64,000 nt of DNA. Source: CAVUAT01 sp963739545 (GTDB taxonomy: Bacteria; Actinomycetota; Thermoleophilia; Solirubrobacterales; 70-9). The stretch's first letter is position 1. Every line of letters starts with the position of its first letter. The stretch is from assembly GCA_963739545.1 (NCBI GenBank), contig CAVUAT010000011.1:806001-870000 (forward strand), written 5' to 3'. Both the position numbers and the translations under genes were made by a program. The notes beneath the pieces are model-generated. The model saw only the letters and a list, made by a program, of their open reading frames with translations. It ran no database searches and had not been told where the DNA came from. Shown piece by piece: positions 33,607 to 42,205 of this stretch.

Positions 33607-33617
33607 TATGTCACATA
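33607..33617. promoter_or_regulatory. Palindrome TATGT-C-ACATA upstream of gmaS
   Basis: Perfect 5+5 inverted repeat 9 bases from the gmaS ATG. Shares the ACATA half-site with the dyad at 33665-33682 and with two repeats upstream of amt2. Confidence 0.5.
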
Positions 33618-33664
33618 GCCGACGTCCCGACAATGGTCGCCCACGCCAGCATTCATCCCTCGCC

Positions 33665-33682
33665 TATGTGAGACAACACATA
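33665..33682. promoter_or_regulatory. Dyad TATGTG-AGACAA-CACATA upstream of gmaS
   Basis: Perfect 6+6 inverted repeat with a six-base spacer, 58 bases from the 33607 palindrome. Candidate operator for a GntR or PucR-type regulator of the locus. Confidence 0.5.
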
Positions 33683-33687
33683 CGCAG

Positions 33688-34001
33688 CTACCCGGCCTCG
33701 ATACCGACCACGAGGTCGATCTCCGGGTCGAGGATCTGCTCGATCAGCTCGTCGTCCGGCGTGATCCCCATCTCACGGCACCGGTTGCGATAGTGGCGGA
33801 CCTTCTGATCCTGGTACTTCTGGAGGTCGAGGCCGGGGACCGCCTCTGGTATTCGCCCAAGCCGACCACGTTGCCGCGGTAGGTGTCGAAGACCTCATGC
33901 ACCAGCGCCTCGTATTCGGGGTTCTTCTCGATCAGGGTCCGGCAGGCTCCCGTACCGAATGTGATGTGGCGCCCCTCGCCCGAGGGCTTCGGCTTGCGCA
34001 T
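33688..34001 (-). pseudogene. Unknown ~104-residue protein with a frameshift
   Basis: Starts MRKPKPSGEGRHITFGTGAC and reads well through EVFDTYRGNVVGLGE. One base then seems missing, after which the next frame gives IPEAVPGLDLQKYQDQKVRH and EMGITPDDELIEQILDPEID, ending VVGIEAG-stop. Joined, this is one plausible small protein. No family recognised. It is the gene immediately upstream of gmaS and divergent from soxD, only 28 bases apart, so it belongs to this locus. The shift may be real or a sequence error. Confidence 0.55.
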
Positions 34002-34029
34002 TTGTACCAATTTGTCTAGTGTGCGGAAA
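34002..34029. promoter_or_regulatory. Divergent intergenic region at the sox/mgs junction
   Basis: Only 28 bases lie between the two divergent ATGs. AT-rich core TTGTACCAATTTGTC contrasts with the GC-rich flanks and may hold the promoter and operator of the sox-fhs operon. Confidence 0.4.
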
Positions 34030-34317
34030 ATGTCCTTTCTCCTCACCTGCCCGCATTGCGGGGAGCGCGAGGTCACCGACTTCTCGTTTGGGGGCGAGGT
34101 CGTACCACGGCCGACCGCCAAGCCCACCGAGCGCGAGCTGAACACCTACAACTACTTCCGCCGCAACGTCGCCGGCGTCCAGCGCGAGTGGTGGTATCAC
34201 CGCTCGGGCTGCAGGGAGTGGTTCCTGGCCGAGCGCGACACCACGACGAACGTGGTCAGCTGGGTCGGGCTGCCCGGCGCCGACCCGCCGACGGCGGGGG
34301 ATGTCGCCGGGCGATGA
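34030..34317 (+). CDS. soxD: Sarcosine oxidase delta subunit / N-methylglutamate dehydrogenase MgdB
   Basis: 95 residues. Zinc-binding small subunit: LLTCPHCGEREVTDFSFGGE has the first Cys pair, and the YHRSGCREWF segment the later His and Cys. The motifs YNYFRRNVAGVQREWWYH and ERDTTTNVV are typical of SoxD. It binds the catalytic subunits of the heterotetramer. In this locus with gmaS and mgsABC the four sox-like genes more likely encode N-methylglutamate dehydrogenase (MgdABCD), whose subunits are homologous to SoxBDAG. Overlaps soxA by ATGA. Confidence 0.92.
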   Translation: MSFLLTCPHCGEREVTDFSFGGEVVPRPTAKPTERELNTYNYFRRNVAGVQREWWYHRSGCREWFLAERDTTTNVVSWVGLPGADPPTAGDVAGR

Positions 34318-37193
34318 CCAGGCTGCCGCCCCAGCCCGGCGAGCGGATCAGCCGTGGGCGCGCGATCGAGTTCGAGTTCGACGGCAAGAGGGTCGAGGCG
34401 CTGGAGGGCGACACGATCGGCTCCGCGCTGCACGCCTCAGGTCGCAAGGTGCTCTCGCGCAGCTTCAAGTATCACCGGCCCCGCGGGCTGATGTGCTGCG
34501 CCGGCCAGTGCCCCAACTGCCTGGTGGACGTCGACGGATGGCCGGGGGTGCGGGCGTGCACTGAACCCGTGAGGCCGGGGATGAAGGTTGCCCACATGAA
34601 CGCGACCCCCTCCCTGGAATTCGACGCGATGCGGGCGACCGACATCTTCGGCACCAGGTTGACGCCGCCGGGGTTCTACTACAAGACCTTCATCCGCCCG
34701 CGCGGGCTGTGGCCGCTCTACGAGAAGGTTCTGCGGGGCGCGGCGGGGTTGGGCAAGCTCCGCAAGAGCCAGGCCGAACGCGAGTGGCGCACCGAATACC
34801 GCCGCCGCCGGGCCGACATCCTGGTGATCGGCGGCGGCGCCGCCGGCATGGCGGCCGCGCTGCGAGCCGCCGAGATGGGCGCCGACGTGGTGCTCGTCGA
34901 CGACGGTCCCGAGCTGGGGGGATCCCTGCTGGCGGGCGAGGGCGCGGCCGACGCGCGCGAGGCGGCCGAGCGCGTCCGCGCCGCGGGGGTCGAGGTGCTG
35001 GCGCCGGCAGCGGCCCTGGGGTTCTTCGACGGCATCGTCCCTGTCTGGCAGGGCAGCACCCTGCACCAGGTTCGTGCCGACCACCACGTCGCCGCGACAG
35101 GCTCGATCGAGCAGCCGCTGCTGTTCGAGGGCAACGACCTGCCCGGCGTGATGCTCTGCTCGGGCGCCGAGCGGCTCGCCCATCTTTACGGCGTTGTCCC
35201 CGGCGATACCGCTCTGGTCGCCACCACAGCCGACCGCGGACTCGCCTCGGCGCTGGCACTTCAAGACGCGGGGGTCGAGATCGCCGCGATCGCGGACGCG
35301 CGTCCCGAGGGCAGCGCCGACGCTGAGCTCAGGGCCCGGATCGACGCCGCAGGAATCCGGATGCTCGAGGGCGCCACGGTCGTCGAGGCGATCGGGCGGA
35401 AGCACGTAAAGGGAGCCGTGGTCGCGGACCTCGACGCCGCGAGGCGCCCCGACCTCGACACCAGGCGCGGCGTCGACTGCGACCTGATCGCGGTCTCGGG
35501 CGGCACCGTGCCGGCCACCTCGCTGCTGCTCCAGGCCGGCGCCAAGGCCGCCTGGGACGACGCTTCGGGCGCGTACCTCCCCCAGGACGTTCCCGACGAC
35601 ATCCACCCCGCCGGTGCCGTCGCCGGCCACTCTTCGACGGGCCGCGCCGCAGCCTCGGGCGCTGTCGCGGGCGCCGAGGCTGCGCTGGCGCTCGAGCTGG
35701 GGGACGCCGCCGACCGCGAGCGGCTGGAGGCCGACCGCACGATGCTAGACGCCGGCTTGAACGGCTCCTCTCCCGCCGCCCCCGCCCCGCCCCCTGCCGA
35801 CGGCCACAAGAAGTGCTTCGCCTGCATCTGCGAGGACGTCACCGCCAAGGACATCAGCTATGCGATCGACGAGGGCTACGACTCGCTGGAGCTGCTGAAG
35901 CGCTACACGACGCTTACCATGGGGCCCTGCCAGGGGCGGATGTGCCAACTCGCCTCGATCCGCCAGACCGCGAAGCACACGGGAATCGAGATCGGGGACG
36001 TCGGCTTGACCACCGCACGGCCGCCCTGGTCCACTGTGCCGATGGGCGCGATGGCCGGCCGCCCGTTCGAGCCCGCGAAGCGCTCGGCGATCCACGGCCG
36101 CCATCTCGAGCTCGGCGGCAACATCATGTGGGCCGGGGACTGGCGCCGCGCGTACGACTACGGCGACCCCGAAGCCGAGACGATGGCCGTTCACGACGGC
36201 GCCGGCCTGATCGACGTCTCGACACTCGGCAAGCTGCTGGTGCGAGGGCCCGACGCGGGCGCCTTCCTCAACCGCCTCTACCCGAACCGCTTCGACAACC
36301 TGAAGCCGGGGCGCATCCGCTACGGAGTGTTGGGCGATGACGCCGGGAGGATCACCGACGACGGCACGATCTGCCGCCTCGACGACGATTCCTATTACGT
36401 CACGACTACCTCGAGCGGCGCCGACGCAGTCGAGGCCTGGTTCGCCTGGTGGCTCGCCGACTGGCAGCTCGACGTCCACCTGACAGACCTGAGCCAGGGC
36501 CTCTCGGCCTTCAACCTCGCCGGGCCGCGCGCCCGCGAGATCATCTCGTCGCTGACCGACTTCGACTGCTCGAACGAGGGCTTCGCCTATCTCGACGGCA
36601 AGCGCGCCCACGTCGCCGGCGTGCCCTGCCTGATGCTCCGAATCGGCTTCGTCGGCGAGCTCGGCTATGAGCTGCACTGCCCGGGCGCGCTGGCCCAGCA
36701 CCTCTGGGACTCGCTGCTCGCGGCCGGCGAGGAGCACGGGATCAGGCCGTTCGGCCTCGAGCCCCAGCGGGTGCTGCGCCTGCAGAAGCTCCACATCCTG
36801 GTCGGTCAAGACACCGACGCCGAGTCGAACCCGCTCGAGGCCGCGATGCCGTGGATCGTCAAGTTCGACAAGGAGGAGGACTTCATCGGGCGCTGGGCGC
36901 TGGAGGCCGTCGCCGAGCGAGGCGACGAGAAGAACCTGGTCGGCTTCACGGTCGCCAACGGCGCGGTGCCGACCGAGGGAGCTGCCGTGGTCGCCGACGA
37001 CAGGCCGATCGGCCTGATCACCTCCTCGCGCTTCTCCCCGAAGCTTCAGCGCACGATCGGCATGGCCTGGGTGCCGGCGTCGCTCGCCGAGGACGGCACC
37101 GAGCTGACCATCGCCGATGACGGCCGCAAGATCACCGCGCAGGTGCACAAGGCCCCCTTCTACGACCCCGACCAGGAGCTGCTGCGGGGATGA
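34314..37193 (+). CDS. soxA: Sarcosine oxidase alpha subunit / N-methylglutamate dehydrogenase MgdC
   Basis: 959 residues, usual length. In order: N-terminal 2Fe-2S-type domain with CCAGQCPNC (C62, C66, C69); FAD/NAD domain with ILVIGGGAAGMAAALRAAEM (169-188) and a second nucleotide region; a Cys-rich CFACICEDVTAKD...GPCQGRMCQ module as in BFD; and a C-terminal aminomethyltransferase (GCV_T) fold that binds THF (HDGAGLIDVSTLGKLLVRGP, then GFVGELGYELH). It oxidises an N-methyl amino acid and makes methylene-THF. Overlaps both neighbours. Confidence 0.95.
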   Translation: MTRLPPQPGERISRGRAIEFEFDGKRVEALEGDTIGSALHASGRKVLSRSFKYHRPRGLMCCAGQCPNCLVDVDGWPGVRACTEPVRPGMKVAHMNATPSLEFDAMRATDIFGTRLTPPGFYYKTFIRPRGLWPLYEKVLRGAAGLGKLRKSQAEREWRTEYRRRRADILVIGGGAAGMAAALRAAEMGADVVLVDDGPELGGSLLAGEGAADAREAAERVRAAGVEVLAPAAALGFFDGIVPVWQGSTLHQVRADHHVAATGSIEQPLLFEGNDLPGVMLCSGAERLAHLYGVVPGDTALVATTADRGLASALALQDAGVEIAAIADARPEGSADAELRARIDAAGIRMLEGATVVEAIGRKHVKGAVVADLDAARRPDLDTRRGVDCDLIAVSGGTVPATSLLLQAGAKAAWDDASGAYLPQDVPDDIHPAGAVAGHSSTGRAAASGAVAGAEAALALELGDAADRERLEADRTMLDAGLNGSSPAAPAPPPADGHKKCFACICEDVTAKDISYAIDEGYDSLELLKRYTTLTMGPCQGRMCQLASIRQTAKHTGIEIGDVGLTTARPPWSTVPMGAMAGRPFEPAKRSAIHGRHLELGGNIMWAGDWRRAYDYGDPEAETMAVHDGAGLIDVSTLGKLLVRGPDAGAFLNRLYPNRFDNLKPGRIRYGVLGDDAGRITDDGTICRLDDDSYYVTTTSSGADAVEAWFAWWLADWQLDVHLTDLSQGLSAFNLAGPRAREIISSLTDFDCSNEGFAYLDGKRAHVAGVPCLMLRIGFVGELGYELHCPGALAQHLWDSLLAAGEEHGIRPFGLEPQRVLRLQKLHILVGQDTDAESNPLEAAMPWIVKFDKEEDFIGRWALEAVAERGDEKNLVGFTVANGAVPTEGAAVVADDRPIGLITSSRFSPKLQRTIGMAWVPASLAEDGTELTIADDGRKITAQVHKAPFYDPDQELLRG

Positions 37194-37936
37194 GCTTCGA
37201 GTTCCTCGCCCCGGACCAGGCCCGCGAGCACGACGGGCTCGAGGCAACCGCCCGCAGCCCGATCGAATGGGCACACGTCGAGGCAGGCGCGCAGCTCGGC
37301 GGCCTGGCCGGCTGGAACGTGGTCTTCGACTACGGCGCGCCTGAGCGCGAGGCCGCTGCGATCCGCGATGCCGTCGGCGTAGCGGACCTCTGCGCGGTCG
37401 GCAAGCTCGAGCTGCAGGGCGACGCGGAGTCGATCGCGACGGTCGTCGCCCGGCTCGCCGGCGGCGCCAGGCTCGAGCCTGGCCGCGCGGTCGAGCACGA
37501 GCGCACCTGGTGGTGCCCCGTGACGGCCGGGAAGGTGCTGGCGCTGACGCGGCCCGAGCGGACCGCGTACGTGCGGGAGAACCTGGAAGTCGCCGCCGCC
37601 GAGACGCCGTTCGCCTCGGTCACCGAACTGACGGCCGCGCTCGGCTCCAACCTGATCGCCGGGCCCCTGGCCCGCGAAGCGCTGGCGCGAACGACCGCGC
37701 TCGACCTGCGCACGGATCACTTCCCCGAGGCGGCCTTCGCACCGGTTTCGGTCGCGCGCACGCCCGGCATGGTGCTGCGCTCCCGCCAGGACCGCTACCT
37801 GCACATCTTCGGCGCCGGCTACGCCCAGTACAACTGGACCGTCTTCGTGGACGCGGCCGAGAACCTCGGCGGGCGGGCCGTCGGGCTGCAGGCGCTCGCC
37901 GCGCCCGAGGGGGGCGAGGTGTTCGCCGGTGCGTGA
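37190..37936 (+). CDS. soxG: Sarcosine oxidase gamma subunit / MgdD
   Basis: 248 residues. SoxG/GcvT-like fold: SPIEWAHVEAGAQLGGLAGW, DAVGVADLCAVGKLELQGD, and LALTRPERTAYVRENLEVAA. Non-catalytic THF-side structural subunit of the tetramer. ATGA overlap with soxA and eight-base overlap with soxB, so synthesis is tightly coupled. The order D-A-G-B differs from the common soxBDAG order. Confidence 0.9.
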   Translation: MSFEFLAPDQAREHDGLEATARSPIEWAHVEAGAQLGGLAGWNVVFDYGAPEREAAAIRDAVGVADLCAVGKLELQGDAESIATVVARLAGGARLEPGRAVEHERTWWCPVTAGKVLALTRPERTAYVRENLEVAAAETPFASVTELTAALGSNLIAGPLAREALARTTALDLRTDHFPEAAFAPVSVARTPGMVLRSRQDRYLHIFGAGYAQYNWTVFVDAAENLGGRAVGLQALAAPEGGEVFAGA

Positions 37937-39146
37937 GATCTTCCGAAAGCGGCGCATGTGGCGCCGGCCCGGCGAGCTACGCGACAGCTACGACGTAGCG
38001 ATCATCGGCGCCGGCTCGCACGGGCTCGCGACGGCCTACTACCTTGCGCGCGACCACGGCATCACCGACGTCTGCGTGCTCGACATGGGCTACATCGGCT
38101 CCGGCGCCGCGGGGCGCAACACGACGATCCTGCGCTCCAACTACAAGACGCCCGAGGGGGCCGCCTTCTACGACGCCTCCCTGAAGCTCTACGAGCGGCT
38201 GGGCGCCGAGCTCGACTTCAACCTGCTGTTCTCCCAGAACGGGCACCTGACCCTGGCCCACACCGACCGGGCGATGTTCGTGATGACCGAACGCGCCGAG
38301 GTCAACCGTCTCCACGGGATCGACTCGCGCGTCGTGCTCCCACCCGAGATCCAGAAGATGGCGCCGGCGATGGCGCTCGGCGACGACGCCGTGCACCCGG
38401 TGCAGGGCGCCCTCTATCACGCTCCCGGCGGAATCATCCGCCACGACGCCGTGGTCTGGGGGCTGGCGCGCGGAGCCGACCGGGGCGGGGCCGAGATCCA
38501 TCCATACACCGAGGTGACCGGGGTCGAGCGTTCGAACGGCAAAGCGACCGGGGTGAAGCTCGCAAACGGCCGGACGATCTCGGCCGGCAAGGTCGTCAGC
38601 GCGACCGCCGGCTGGAGCTCCACGATCGCCGCGATGGCCGGTATCGAGCTGCCGATCACCACCCACATCCTGCAGGCCTTCGTGACCGAGCCGCTGAAGC
38701 CGCTGCTCGACGTGGTAATCGTCTCCTCGCAGATGCACGTCTACATCTCGCAAACCGATCGCGGCGAGTTCCTGGTCGGCGCCGAGATCGAGCCCTGGAC
38801 CACCTACCGCCAGCAGGGCACGCTCAACTTCATCCAAGAGGCCTCGCGCCACACGCTCGAGCTGTTCCCACAGCTCGAGCGCGCGCGGATTCTGCGCAGC
38901 TGGGCCGGTCTCTGCGACATCAGCCCCGACTTCAGCCCGATCCTCGGCGCGACCGAGGTAGACGACTTCTTGGTCAGCGCCGGCTGGGGCACCTACGGCT
39001 TCAAGGCCGCACCGATCGTGGGAAAGACCCTCGCCGAGCAGGTCGCAACCGATAGGCCACCCGCGCTGATCGAGCCGTTCGCGCTCGATCGGTTCTACCG
39101 TGACCGCTTGGTCTCGGAGCTGGGGGCCGCGGCGGTTTCGCACTGA
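37929..39146 (+). CDS. soxB: Sarcosine oxidase beta subunit / N-methylglutamate dehydrogenase MgdA
   Basis: 405 residues from GTG 37929. FAD fold YDVAIIGAGSHGLATAYYLA at 21-40. H172 in GGIIRHDAVVWG is the position of the covalent FMN histidine of heterotetrameric sarcosine oxidase. C-terminal FAD-contact pattern SWAGLCDISPDFSPILGAT, then GWGTYGFKAAPIVGK. Catalytic subunit that oxidises the N-methyl group. Its stop overlaps the fhs start (TGATG). Confidence 0.94.
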   Translation: MREIFRKRRMWRRPGELRDSYDVAIIGAGSHGLATAYYLARDHGITDVCVLDMGYIGSGAAGRNTTILRSNYKTPEGAAFYDASLKLYERLGAELDFNLLFSQNGHLTLAHTDRAMFVMTERAEVNRLHGIDSRVVLPPEIQKMAPAMALGDDAVHPVQGALYHAPGGIIRHDAVVWGLARGADRGGAEIHPYTEVTGVERSNGKATGVKLANGRTISAGKVVSATAGWSSTIAAMAGIELPITTHILQAFVTEPLKPLLDVVIVSSQMHVYISQTDRGEFLVGAEIEPWTTYRQQGTLNFIQEASRHTLELFPQLERARILRSWAGLCDISPDFSPILGATEVDDFLVSAGWGTYGFKAAPIVGKTLAEQVATDRPPALIEPFALDRFYRDRLVSELGAAAVSH

Positions 39147-40822
39147 TGAAGAGCAGCCTGGAAATCGCCCAGCAGGCGGAGCTGAAGCCGATCGACGAGA
39201 TCGGCCTGCCGCTCGGCCTCGAGCCCGAGGAGATCGAGCCGTACGGGCGCTACAAGGCCAAGGTCTCGCTCGAGGCCATTGACCGGCTCTCCGACAGGCC
39301 TGATGCGAAGCTCGTGTGCGTCACCGGCATGACCCCGACAAAGGCCGGAGAGGGCAAGACCACGACGTCGGTGGCTCTGACGCAGGGGCTCGGCCACATC
39401 GGCAAGAGCCCCGTGCTCTGCCTGCGCGAGGCCTCGTTGGGCCCTGTTTTCGGGATGAAGGGGGGCGCCGCAGGCGGCGGCTTGGCGCAGGTGGTGCCGA
39501 TGGAGGACCTCAACCTGCACTTCACGGGCGACATCCACGCGATCGGCGCCGCCAACAACCTGCTCGCGGCGATGCTCGATGCCTCGATCCTGCACGGCAA
39601 CCCGCACGGAATCGACGCTCTTCGGGTCACCTGGAAGCGAGCCGTTGATATGAACGATCGCGCCCTGCGCCAGATCGCGATCGGGCTCGGCGGACCCACG
39701 AACGGCTACCCGCGCGAGAGCGGCTTCGACATCACCGCGGCCTCAGAGGTGATGGCCGTCGTCGCCGTCGCCCGCGACCTTCAGGACCTGCGCAAGAGAC
39801 TCGGCGCTGTGACCGTGGCCTACTCGCACGAGGGAGAGCCGGTCACCGCCGACGACCTGCAGGCGGCCGGCGCGATGGCCGTGCTGCTCAAGGATGCGAT
39901 CAAGCCCAACCTGATCCAGACGCTCGAGGGTCAGCCGTGCCTGATGCACGCCGGTCCCTTCGCCAACATCGCCCACGGCAACTCCTCGCTGATCGCTGAC
40001 CTGATGGGGCTGAAGCTGGGCGACTACGTGGTCACCGAGTCGGGCTTCGGCTCCGACATGGGGATGGAGAAGTTCTTCGACATCGTCTGCCGCGCCGGGG
40101 GCATCCGCCCCGCCGCCGTGGTGCTGGTGGCGACGGTGAGAGCGCTGAAACACCACGGCGGCCTCGAGGACCCCGAGTCGGCTTCCGAGCAACAGGGGAC
40201 GCACGCCGTCGAAGCGGGCATGGCGAACCTGGAGCGCCACCTGGCGATAGTCGGCGAGTTCGGCGTGCCGGCCGTAGTGGCCATCAACCGCCGGCCCGAG
40301 GACAGCGACGAGGAGGTGGAGCTGGTGAAGCGCCTCGCGGCCGAGGGCGGCGCGCACGCGTCGGCGGTCAGCGAGGGCTTCGCCAAGGGCGGAGAGGGCG
40401 TGGCGGAGCTGGCCGAAGCCGTCGTCTCCGCCTGTGAGCAGCCCAACGACTTCCATCTGCTCTACGAGGACTCGGCCTCGATCAACGACAAGATCGAGAC
40501 AGTCGCCAAGCGGGTGTACGGTGCCTCAGAGGTCGTCTACTACCTGGAAGCCGAGAAGAAGATCGAGCAGTTCAGCGAACAGGGGCTCGGGGGCCTCCCG
40601 GTCTGCATGGCCAAGACGCCGCTCTCGCTCTCCTCGGACCCGTTGCTGCTGGGGGCCCCGAGCGGGTTCCAGCTGCCTGTGCGCGACGTTCGCGCTTATA
40701 CGGGGGCGGGCTGGCTGGTGCCCCTGTGTGGCGCGGTGATGCAGATGCCCGGGCTAGGAAAGACACCCGCCGCCTTCGATGTCGACATCGACGCCGAGGG
40801 ACGAACCATAGGGCTGTTCTAG
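39146..40822 (+). CDS. fhs: Formate-tetrahydrofolate ligase
   Basis: 558 residues. P-loop-like TPTKAGEGKTTTSVALTQGL at 64-83, then FGMKGGAAGGGLAQVVPMED, FTGDIHAIGAANNLLAAMLD, and the C-terminal FCGAVMQMPGLGKTPAA-like VPLCGAVMQMPGLGKTPAAF. Interconverts formate plus THF plus ATP with 10-formyl-THF. Here it can run in either direction: recovering formate for biosynthesis, or making ATP from formyl-THF. Confidence 0.96.
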   Translation: MKSSLEIAQQAELKPIDEIGLPLGLEPEEIEPYGRYKAKVSLEAIDRLSDRPDAKLVCVTGMTPTKAGEGKTTTSVALTQGLGHIGKSPVLCLREASLGPVFGMKGGAAGGGLAQVVPMEDLNLHFTGDIHAIGAANNLLAAMLDASILHGNPHGIDALRVTWKRAVDMNDRALRQIAIGLGGPTNGYPRESGFDITAASEVMAVVAVARDLQDLRKRLGAVTVAYSHEGEPVTADDLQAAGAMAVLLKDAIKPNLIQTLEGQPCLMHAGPFANIAHGNSSLIADLMGLKLGDYVVTESGFGSDMGMEKFFDIVCRAGGIRPAAVVLVATVRALKHHGGLEDPESASEQQGTHAVEAGMANLERHLAIVGEFGVPAVVAINRRPEDSDEEVELVKRLAAEGGAHASAVSEGFAKGGEGVAELAEAVVSACEQPNDFHLLYEDSASINDKIETVAKRVYGASEVVYYLEAEKKIEQFSEQGLGGLPVCMAKTPLSLSSDPLLLGAPSGFQLPVRDVRAYTGAGWLVPLCGAVMQMPGLGKTPAAFDVDIDAEGRTIGLF

Positions 40823-40825
40823 ACG

Positions 40826-41416
40826 ATGGACCGCGTGTCCGGGGTCGCCGAGCGCCAGATCAACCACGCCCTCGCCGCGCTGGCCTCACCGGCCGAGCCG
40901 CCAGCCGCGGGCGTCGCCGCGGCCCTCAGCTGCGCCGTCGCCGGGTCCTTGCTCGAGCTCTCGGCGGGGCTCTCGGCCAAGCGGCTGGCCGAGGACGCCG
41001 AGCACCCCGACCCCGAGGGTGCGGCCCGGATGCGGGCCCTCGCCGGGCGCGCCGCCGAGCTTCGAGAGCGCCTGCTCGAAGCCGCGGACGAGGACATCGA
41101 CACCTACGCCGAGGTACTGAAGGCCGACGCGTCCGCCCGCGACGCCGCCCTCGCCCGCGCTGCCGACCCGCCGTTGGCGGTCGCGGAGTACGCGGCCGAG
41201 GTCGCCGAGGCCGCAGCGGAGACAGCCGGGAAGGCTGGCGCATGGGCATTTGGCGCCGACGCCGTGGTCGCAGGCGAGCTCGCCGCCGCGGCGGCGCGAG
41301 GGGCTGCCGCGCTGGTCGTAACAAACCTCGGCGCCGGCTCGCAAGACGCGAGAGTGACACGCGCCCGGGAGGCGGCCGGCCGCGCCGCGCGCGCGACGGG
41401 TAGCGCGGAGAGCTAG
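40826..41416 (+). CDS. fchA: Cyclodeaminase/cyclohydrolase family protein (FchA-like)
   Basis: 196 residues, helical. PPAAGVAAALSCAVAGSLLE matches the FTCD_C/FchA opening, where the family has the GGGSVAAL-type loop; here the Gly-Ser part is altered. LLEAADEDIDTYAEVLKA and GADAVVAGELAAAAARGAAA follow the family. Such proteins hydrolyse methenyl-THF to formyl-THF. Three bases after fhs. It would fill the step between the methylene-THF made by the Sox/Mgd enzyme and formyl-THF; no FolD-type dehydrogenase is in the window. Confidence 0.8.
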   Translation: MDRVSGVAERQINHALAALASPAEPPAAGVAAALSCAVAGSLLELSAGLSAKRLAEDAEHPDPEGAARMRALAGRAAELRERLLEAADEDIDTYAEVLKADASARDAALARAADPPLAVAEYAAEVAEAAAETAGKAGAWAFGADAVVAGELAAAAARGAAALVVTNLGAGSQDARVTRAREAAGRAARATGSAES

Positions 41417-41425
41417 GGTCGCCCG

Positions 41426-42196
41426 GTGTCACGCTCATCGCTCGTCGACGTGACCGAGACCGCGCTGCGTGACCGCCTCGCCCCCGGCCGTGCCCGCCCC
41501 GGCGACCGCCTGCCCCCCGAGCAGGAGCTGGCCGAGGAGCTCAGCGTTTCGCGCGGCACGCTGCGACTGGCGCTGGAGCGCTTGGAGTCGAACGGCGAGA
41601 TCGTCCGGCGCCAGGGCAGCGGCACCTTCGTCGGGCGGGTGGCGCAGCCCGCCGCGTTCAGCGCCGGCCTCGAGGTGCTCGAGTCCTACGCGTCGCTGGC
41701 GCGGCGCCAGGGCAAGCGGCTGAGCACGCGCGACCTCGAGATCGAGCAGGTCCGCGTGCCCGGGTACGTGGCCGAGGAGCTGGGCCTGCGCCGCGGCACG
41801 CGGGCTCCTCAGATCCAGCGCACGCTGCTCGCCGACGGCACCGTAGCCGCCCACATGCGCGACGTCGTCCATCCCGAGCACGAGCTGCCTCCGCTCGACG
41901 AGCTTCGGGAGGCGCTCGACGCGGGCAAGATGGTGCTCGACGTCCTGGTCGAGCGCGGTGACCCGATCGCGTTTGCGCGCACCCAGGTCAGGCCGCGGCT
42001 GATCGAGCCCGACAGCCGCGTCGGCCAGGCGCTCGGAGCGACAAGGATCACCGCGGCCCTGGAGCTGGCCGAGCTCCTGCACGCGCCCGGCGGCCAGGCC
42101 GTCCAATACTCGATCAACGTCTTCGCCCCCGGCTCGATCGACCTGCACCTGATTCGGGCGATGGCCACTCAGGGCGAGCCCATCCCGGCGAGCTGA
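41426..42196 (+). CDS. GntR-family regulator with UTRA domain (locus 1)
   Basis: 256 residues from GTG 41426. N-terminal winged helix: TALRDRLAPGRARPGDRLPP, ELSVSRGTLRLALERLESNG, RQGSGTFVG. C-terminal UTRA ligand domain (VHPEHELPPLDELREALDAG, LVERGDPIAFARTQVRP). It is paralogous to the GntR at 49492-50343, so the two sets each have a cognate sensor. Ligand unknown, perhaps an N-alkylated glutamate or amine. Confidence 0.9.
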   Translation: MSRSSLVDVTETALRDRLAPGRARPGDRLPPEQELAEELSVSRGTLRLALERLESNGEIVRRQGSGTFVGRVAQPAAFSAGLEVLESYASLARRQGKRLSTRDLEIEQVRVPGYVAEELGLRRGTRAPQIQRTLLADGTVAAHMRDVVHPEHELPPLDELREALDAGKMVLDVLVERGDPIAFARTQVRPRLIEPDSRVGQALGATRITAALELAELLHAPGGQAVQYSINVFAPGSIDLHLIRAMATQGEPIPAS

Positions 42197-42205
42197 GGCC
42201 CGGCG

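Noticed and set aside
34030..39146. Calling the tetramer simply sarcosine oxidase
   Set aside because: Sequence alone fits both SoxBDAG and the homologous N-methylglutamate dehydrogenase; the adjacent GmaS- and Mgs-like genes favour the latter, so both names are given.
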